Of a stretch of DNA of 10,495 nucleotides, positions 6,884-10,495 are shown piece after piece. Origin of the DNA: JAVXAG01 sp036660615 (GTDB lineage Bacteria; Bacillota; Clostridia; Peptostreptococcales; Anaerovoracaceae); assembly GCA_036660615.1 (NCBI GenBank), contig JAVXAG010000066.1:1-10495 (forward strand), written 5' to 3'. How positions within the stretch are numbered: position 1 is the first letter of the stretch; every line of letters starts with the position of its first letter. Position numbers and translations under genes: made by a program. A model generated the notes under the pieces. It saw only the letters and a program-made list of their open reading frames with translations, was not told where the DNA came from and ran no database searches.

Positions 6884-8395
6884 ATGAAGATAGGGTTTGA
6901 CGCACAGAAGTATATTGAAGAACAATCGAAATACATCATTGAAAGAATCAATAGTGGGAACAGCGAAAGGCTGTACTTGGAGTTTGGAGGAAAGCTTGTT
7001 CATGACAAACATGCCATGAGAGTTTTGCCGGGATTTGATGAAAATGCAAAGATTAAGCTTCTGCAAAAGATGAAAGACCAAGCAGAAATAATAATTTGTA
7101 TTTATTCAGGTGACATAACTACCAGCAAGACACGCCACGACTTTGGTATAACTTATGATCTTGAAGTCCTAAGGCTTATCGATATGTTTAGAAAATACGA
7201 CCTAGCAATAAACAGTGTGGTAGTGACTAGATACGAAGATGCGCCGTCGGTAAATATGTTTATCAATAAACTTGAACGCCGAGGGATAAAGACATATAAA
7301 CACTACTTTACAAAAGGATATCCTACTGATGTGGAGACTATTGTAAGCGATGAAGGCTATGGTGCAAACCCATATATTGAAGTGACAAAACCACTTGTTG
7401 TTATAACTGGTCCAGGTGGAGGCAGTGGAAAACTTGCAACTTGTCTGTCGCAACTTTATCACGATTATCGCTTAGGCAAAAAGGTTAGATATGCAAAGTT
7501 TGAGACTTTTCCAATCTGGAATTTGCCACTAAAACACCCTGTAAATATTGCTTATGAAGCGGCTACTGCCGACCTAAAAGACGTCAACTTAATAGATTCG
7601 TTCCACCTAGAATACTACAACCAAATGGCTGTAAACTATAACAGAGATATTGAAGTTTTTCCTGTAGTAAAAAGAATAATAGAGAAGATTACAGGGGAAG
7701 AATCAGAATATAAATCGCCTACTGATATGGGTGTAAACAGAGTTGGTTTTAGCATATTTGATGATGAGCTATGTAAGGAAGCTGCTTGTCAGGAAATTAT
7801 CAGAAGATATATAATCGCTGAGTGTGACTACAAAAAAGGCAAGATTTCCGAGACTTCTTTGGAAAGAGCAAAACTTCTTATGAAAGAAGTTGGGAAAGAT
7901 GTTCTAGACAGGAAGGTGGTTCAGCCCGCAAGAGAATATGCTGAGAAAAAGAGAGAATGTGACCAAAGGTATGAAAATGTAGTAGTGACTGCAATGGAAA
8001 TGCCAGATGGAAGTATAATTACTGGTAGAAGCTCAAGACGAATGGTTGCCGCGGCCGCAGTGGTTCTTAATGCAATCAAAAAATTATCAGGCATCGCAGA
8101 TGACATTCATCTGATTTCGCCTCAGGTTCTTGAAACTATACAAACTCTAAAGACAAATACGCTTGAGTCAGACAGGACAAGCTTGAACTGTGAAGAAATT
8201 CTAATGGCATTGACTATTTCTGGCGCAACAAATCCATCGGCAGAAACAGCCGCAGGGAAATTGCCTTGCCTTCGTGGATGCAAAGCTCACTGCACAGCTA
8301 TTTTAAGTGATAGAGACGAGCAAACCCTAAGGTCACTAGGCATAGATGTGACCTGTGATCCAGAATATATGACGACTAACTTGTATTCAAACTAA
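6884..8395 (+). CDS. DUF1846/UPF0371 family protein
   Basis: A 503-residue cytosolic protein of the DUF1846 (UPF0371) family. Structures exist for members but I know of no proven reaction. It opens with MKIGFDAQKYIEEQSKYI, the usual N-terminus, which with GGAGGA at 6874-6879 fixes the start at ATG 6884 rather than 6872. Further signatures are YLEFGGKLVHDKHAMRVLPG (31-50), the glycine-rich VVITGPGGGSGK (172-183) and a conserved C-terminal block LPCLRGCKAHCTAILSD near 460-476. The glycine loop looks like a Walker A motif but lacks the Thr/Ser after Lys, so nucleotide binding is only a possibility. C462, C466 and C470 form a CX3CX3C cluster of unknown meaning. It is the last gene of the hslO run and ends before a strong terminator. 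Confidence 0.92.
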   Translation: MKIGFDAQKYIEEQSKYIIERINSGNSERLYLEFGGKLVHDKHAMRVLPGFDENAKIKLLQKMKDQAEIIICIYSGDITTSKTRHDFGITYDLEVLRLIDMFRKYDLAINSVVVTRYEDAPSVNMFINKLERRGIKTYKHYFTKGYPTDVETIVSDEGYGANPYIEVTKPLVVITGPGGGSGKLATCLSQLYHDYRLGKKVRYAKFETFPIWNLPLKHPVNIAYEAATADLKDVNLIDSFHLEYYNQMAVNYNRDIEVFPVVKRIIEKITGEESEYKSPTDMGVNRVGFSIFDDELCKEAACQEIIRRYIIAECDYKKGKISETSLERAKLLMKEVGKDVLDRKVVQPAREYAEKKRECDQRYENVVVTAMEMPDGSIITGRSSRRMVAAAAVVLNAIKKLSGIADDIHLISPQVLETIQTLKTNTLESDRTSLNCEEILMALTISGATNPSAETAAGKLPCLRGCKAHCTAILSDRDEQTLRSLGIDVTCDPEYMTTNLYSN

Positions 8396-8424
8396 TTTGC
8401 ACTTAACGGTGTTTAAACGCATAA

Positions 8425-8468
8425 AAAAGGGAGATAGTAATCGAAAAAATGATTAGTATCTCCCTTTT
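8425..8468. terminator. Strong intrinsic terminator after the DUF1846 gene
   Basis: GGGAGATA (8429-8436) pairs with TATCTCCC (8457-8464). Beyond a G-G mismatch, TAATC (8438-8442) pairs with GATTA (8451-8455) around an A-rich loop. An A-run at 8423-8428 and TTTT at 8465-8468 make it usable from both strands. It closes the hslO transcript, and the convergent XRE gene could use it as a back-up. Confidence 0.88.
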
Positions 8469-8476
8469 AGGATTGG

Positions 8477-8516
8477 AAAATAAAACAGCCACGACTACTG
8501 TATTCATCGTGGTGTT
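8477..8516 (-). terminator. Intrinsic terminator of the - strand XRE gene
   Basis: CCACGA (8489-8494) pairs with TCGTGG (8507-8512) around a 12-base loop, with a G-U pair and a possible AAC/GTT extension across a bulge. Read on the - strand the stem is followed by TTTTATTTTCC (8485-8475). It lies about 50 bases past the stop of the XRE gene. Confidence 0.65.
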
Positions 8517-8563
8517 CTAAAGGATAATTTATAGCTATTTTTTAAGGCAAATTTTGTAGGTGG

Positions 8564-8971
8564 CTAACCACAAGAAGCCTTTGGTTTTCTAGTAAGGGCA
8601 TCTCTATTAAAGATGGAATCTCTTTCTAATAGTGTTTCTGCACGTTCCATAAGGCAACCTTTTGCAAAAGGTGACATTTCTTGAAAAAGGACCAGAAGCC
8701 TTTCAGCTTCAGTTTTACATAAAACGCTGACATTTAGATAGGTATCAAAAGAGTCCCAATCTAAGTGAATAATCATATCCATAGATATGTGATATAAATC
8801 GCATAAATCCAATAATAAATCGGTGTTCGGGACTTTTCTCCCAGTTTCGTATAGTGCATAGGTAGATCGGCTAATGTGAATAATCTCGGCAATATATTCC
8901 TGTGTGTAATTAAATGCGCCCCTAAGTTCTTTAAGATTTTTTGCAATCTGGGCTTGGGTGACTAGATCCAT
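8564..8971 (-). CDS. XRE-family transcriptional regulator (divergent)
   Basis: A 135-residue DNA-binding protein. A Cro/C1-type helix-turn-helix spans about residues 11-66: KNLKELRGAFNYTQEYIAEI, recognition helix around SRSTYALYETGRKVP, then LLDLCDLYHISMDMII. The C-terminal half (about 85-120, TEAERLLVLFQEMSPFAKG and on) is probably helical and may mediate dimerisation or sense a signal; the family is not recognised. The protein ends in KASCG. I prefer ATG 8971 over ATG 8986 because GGAGG (8984-8980 on the - strand) lies 8 bases before 8971 and overlaps the earlier ATG. It diverges from a second XRE/sigma gene set, and a palindrome over its likely start of transcription suggests self-repression. 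Targets are unknown. Confidence 0.85.
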   Translation of the reverse strand: MDLVTQAQIAKNLKELRGAFNYTQEYIAEIIHISRSTYALYETGRKVPNTDLLLDLCDLYHISMDMIIHLDWDSFDTYLNVSVLCKTEAERLLVLFQEMSPFAKGCLMERAETLLERDSIFNRDALTRKPKASCG

Positions 8972-9000
8972 TGTTTCTTCCTCCATACATAATAATTATT

Positions 9001-9013
9001 CCCTAAATTAGGG
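9001..9013. promoter_or_regulatory. Palindrome CCCTAAATTAGGG, probable operator
   Basis: CCCTAA and TTAGGG form a perfect 6-bp inverted repeat around a single A. On the - strand it follows the likely -10 box (TATAAT, 9022-9017), so it covers the expected start of the XRE transcript. That is a typical place for an autorepressor site. A second perfect palindrome, AATAATTATT, lies beside it at 8991-9000. Binding by either XRE protein is inferred from position only. Confidence 0.5.
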
Positions 9014-9016
9014 TTC

Positions 9017-9022
9017 ATTATA
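9017..9022 (-). promoter_or_regulatory. -10 box of the - strand XRE gene
   Basis: A perfect TATAAT is read on the - strand, about 46 bases before the chosen ATG. No good -35 box is visible 17 bases upstream, where there is a T-run, so the promoter may need activation or may be weak. TTGCAC sits only 4 bases before the box, too close to serve as a -35. Confidence 0.45.
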
Positions 9023-9104
9023 AAGTGCAAAATAGCGCGAAAAAAGTTGCATTTTTCTCAAAATAAGTAAATAATTATTAAAAACAGAAAACTTTCCACC
9101 AATA

Positions 9105-9121
9105 GTTGCATATAGTGTAAC
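9105..9121. promoter_or_regulatory. Imperfect dyad GTTGCA-TATAG-TGTAAC in the XRE/XRE spacer
   Basis: GTTGCA (9105-9110) and TGTAAC (9116-9121) are inverted repeats matching at 5 of 6 bases around TATAG. The half-site with flanks, AGTTGCAT, recurs at 9045-9052, giving a direct repeat 59 bases apart. Such sites between divergent regulators are operator candidates; no protein is assigned. Confidence 0.35.
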
Positions 9122-9131
9122 TTGTGGTTGG

Positions 9132-9159
9132 TTTCAATTTATTTCTTTTTCATTAAACT
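9132..9159 (+). promoter_or_regulatory. Weak candidate promoter of the XRE/sigma set
   Basis: TTTCAA (9132-9137) and TAAACT (9154-9159) are spaced by 16 bases. Both boxes are poor matches to the sigma-A consensus. It is the best pair I see before the + strand XRE gene, and it may instead be read by another sigma factor, possibly the one encoded downstream. Confidence 0.25.
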
Positions 9160-9169
9160 ATAGGAGTAT

Positions 9170-9194
9170 GCCGAATTCGGTGGCAGCTACTAGC
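9170..9194 (+). other. Two palindromes in the leader of the + strand XRE gene
   Basis: CCGAATTCGG (9171-9180) is a perfect 10-bp palindrome. GCTA-C-TAGC (9186-9194) is a second one, ending 4 bases before the GGAGG ribosome binding site at 9199-9203. They could fold as leader hairpins or serve as protein sites that block transcription or translation. Confidence 0.45.
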
Positions 9195-9213
9195 ACACGG
9201 AGGAAATAACGAA

Positions 9214-9579
9214 ATGAAAGAGATAGAACTAAGGGTATTAGACCCAATAGAAATGGGAAAACGAATCAGAAATCAGAGAGAATTTTTGGGAATGTCCAGA
9301 GAAGAATTGGCTGGTCAATTGGGAGTATCAAGCAAGTTTATTGCGGATATTGAATATGGCGAAAAAGGTATTTCAATTAAAAAACTGTATTTATTAAAAC
9401 AAATTCTAGGAATTTCGACGGATTTTATTTTGGCAGGAGAAATAACTGATGCTGTGGGTGTAGATGAAAATGAAAGGGCAAAGGATTATATTTTTGAACC
9501 ATTGAAAGGTTGCAATGAGGAACAATTAAAGTGCATGGAACAAATAGTAAGGTTTTACGTTCAAGGGCTGGGTAAATAA
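9214..9579 (+). CDS. XRE-family transcriptional regulator upstream of the sigma gene
   Basis: A 121-residue regulator. The helix-turn-helix covers about residues 13-72: MGKRIRNQREFLGMSREELA, then GQLGVSSKFIADIEYGEKGI, then LYLLKQILGISTDFIL. A short C-terminal part (about 80-121) ends in a likely helix, EEQLKCMEQIVRFYVQGLGK, common in small XRE proteins. ATG 9214 has GGAGG at 9199-9203, ten bases upstream. The sigma gene starts 24 bases after its stop on the same strand with no terminator, so the two are probably co-transcribed and this protein may control the sigma gene. It is not a duplicate of the divergent XRE protein: beyond the shared fold the sequences differ widely. Confidence 0.87.
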   Translation: MKEIELRVLDPIEMGKRIRNQREFLGMSREELAGQLGVSSKFIADIEYGEKGISIKKLYLLKQILGISTDFILAGEITDAVGVDENERAKDYIFEPLKGCNEEQLKCMEQIVRFYVQGLGK

Positions 9580-9584
9580 TATTA

Positions 9585-9607
9585 GAAAGGCAACTATGGT
9601 AATATGA
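9585..9607 (+). promoter_or_regulatory. Ribosome binding site and three-codon mini-ORF overlapping the sigma start
   Basis: GAAAGG (9585-9590) is 13 bases from the sigma ATG at 9604, which is too far for a good site. It is only 5 bases from another ATG at 9596, which opens ATG GTA ATA TGA. The TGA (9605-9607) overlaps the sigma ATG. Ribosomes may start there, stop, and restart on the sigma gene. A chance arrangement cannot be excluded. Confidence 0.4.
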
Positions 9608-10185
9608 AAAACGAAGATGAGATTAAACTGCATCAGGAAATATTGTGTAGTGAGTATGACGTAGTAATAAAAATGGCAACGTTGTATGGGCTTGAGGAAA
9701 ATGATAGAAATGATGTAGTGCAGGATTCCATGATAGCGGCATATAATGAATTGGACACGCTAAAGGATATTACTAGAATTCGTGGATGGTTATTTACGAT
9801 TGTCAAAAGGAAGGCTATGCATTGTTTGAGAAAGAATAAATTGCTAAGGAAACATGAATGTTATTATTCGGCTGAAGATTGGGAGAAAGCAGAAATTGAA
9901 GATTTGAAGGTGTTTTCATTCAGGGAATTTTCGACTGCTTTAGATTGCGAATTTAGTGATGAAGCCTTATTGGAGATGATAAATCAATTAACAAAGCCAG
10001 CGCCTCAAATAATAAAGATGCGTTTTGGGCTAGGATTTAAGTTGACTGAAATTGCAGTAATGCTAGGCATAAACTATAATACAGTCAAATCCATAGAAAC
10101 AAGGGCTCTTAAGAAGCTTGAAAAGAAAATATTGAAAAGGAGAGGAGAGGATGAGAGTGCTAGAACGCAGCGACGCGTATTATGA
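9604..10185 (+). CDS. ECF-like sigma-70 family RNA polymerase sigma factor
   Basis: A 193-residue alternative sigma factor. Region 2 lies at about 15-86: NDVVQDSMIAAYNELDTLKD matches the core-binding 2.1-2.2 part, and RGWLFTIVKRKAMHCLRKNK the -10 recognition part. A linker of about 40 residues leads to region 4 (about 122-176), with QIIKMRFGLGFKLTEIAVML and NYNTVKSIETRALKKLEKKI forming the -35-binding helix-turn-helix. There are no regions 1 or 3, as in ECF factors. The last 12 codons overlap the start of the next gene, which encodes a membrane protein with anti-sigma layout, so the factor is probably held inactive at the membrane. An in-frame TAG at 9583 rules out upstream starts. The ECF subgroup is not recognised, and target promoters are unknown. 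Confidence 0.9.
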   Translation: MKNEDEIKLHQEILCSEYDVVIKMATLYGLEENDRNDVVQDSMIAAYNELDTLKDITRIRGWLFTIVKRKAMHCLRKNKLLRKHECYYSAEDWEKAEIEDLKVFSFREFSTALDCEFSDEALLEMINQLTKPAPQIIKMRFGLGFKLTEIAVMLGINYNTVKSIETRALKKLEKKILKRRGEDESARTQRRVL

Positions 10186-10495
10186 AGAAAAAGTTGAACA
10201 ACGTCTAAAGCGTGTTTTGAGCTTGGAGTCATCTCCAGAATATAAGCTGACGGTTGAGGAGTTAGAAAAATGGGTGACGGAAAGTAAGGCAAAGAAACGA
10301 ATAAAACAGAGAAGATTTATGGCAATTGCAGCATCTATAGTCTTGATGGTGTCTGCTCTAGTTTGTGTTGAATATTTCCACGAAACCAACCGGTATACCG
10401 CCATAGCCGGTAAGAACGACAAGCAAATCAGCGAAGAAAGCGGAACAGTGGTGGTCAAGGATAACGATGTTGGCGTGGAGGAACACGCAGGGGCT
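10151..10495 (+). CDS. Putative anti-sigma factor, membrane protein (3' part outside window)
   Basis: An open frame of 115 codons running off the window end. ATG 10151 lies in a different frame within the last 35 bases of the sigma gene, directly after a purine run with AGGAG repeats (10137-10150), so translation is probably coupled. The product has a charged cytoplasmic N-terminal part (1-55, with VEQRLKRVLSL and LTVEELEKWVTESK), a basic KKRIKQRR stretch, one membrane span at about 57-74 (MAIAASIVLMVSALVCV) and an outer part that continues. A soluble N-terminus, single span and outer domain right after an ECF sigma gene is the usual anti-sigma layout. No zinc-binding HxxxCxxC motif is present, so it is not a classic ZAS type. 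The function is inferred from context. Confidence 0.75.
   Translation, partial: MRVLERSDAYYEEKVEQRLKRVLSLESSPEYKLTVEELEKWVTESKAKKRIKQRRFMAIAASIVLMVSALVCVEYFHETNRYTAIAGKNDKQISEESGTVVVKDNDVGVEEHAGA

Noticed and set aside
7409..7432. Walker A ATPase motif in the DUF1846 protein
   Set aside because: GPGGGSGK lacks the required Ser/Thr after Lys and no convincing Walker B follows, so I do not call it an ATPase.
10180..10458. - strand open frame opposite the partial membrane protein
   Set aside because: The + strand frame from 10151 has a strong SD, a clear membrane span with basic flank and sigma overlap; the opposite frame has none of these.
8564..10495. Prophage or integrative element edge suggested by the paired XRE genes
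   Set aside because: Divergent XRE genes can mark a phage switch, but no integrase, excisionase, attachment repeat or phage structural gene is present, and a sigma/membrane pair is not a phage lysogeny module.

Overview
This is an AT-rich window from an endospore-forming low-GC Firmicute, most likely a member of the Clostridia. The reasons are a SipL-type SPOCS/LysM coat-morphogenesis protein (the clostridial counterpart of Bacillus SpoVID), a clear SpoIIR, strong purine-rich Shine-Dalgarno sites, frequent AGA arginine codons and several intrinsic terminators. The genus cannot be read from the sequence.

Layout. (1) 134-2471, + strand: sipL-like gene, then spoIIR, closed by a strong terminator (2483-2533). 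SpoIIR signals from forespore to mother cell to activate sigma-E. SipL belongs to the later mother-cell coat programme. (2) 2576-3800, + strand: an M20 metallopeptidase of the glutamate carboxypeptidase type, with its own extended -10 promoter and a weak ribosome binding site. It ends at a bidirectional terminator shared with the convergent htrA. (3) 3902-8395: htrA (- strand) diverges from a + strand run of four genes, hslO (Hsp33), a YwiB-like DUF1934 gene, a 31-residue single-pass membrane miniprotein and a DUF1846/UPF0371 gene. No terminator is seen between these four, and a good one follows the last. HtrA and Hsp33 are both protein quality-control factors, so the locus looks like envelope and redox stress housekeeping. 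(4) 8477-10495: an XRE regulator (- strand) diverges from a + strand set of a second XRE regulator, an ECF-like sigma factor and a membrane protein cut by the window edge. The membrane protein starts inside the end of the sigma gene and has the layout of an anti-sigma factor.

Region 4 is the least ordinary part: two XRE regulators face each other across a palindrome-rich 240-base spacer, beside a sigma/putative anti-sigma pair. It is a candidate regulatory cassette whose targets probably lie outside the window. The miniprotein before the DUF1846 gene resembles the Prli42 type of Firmicute membrane miniproteins and is easily missed by gene callers. No tRNA, rRNA, CRISPR array, transposase or integrase was recognised.
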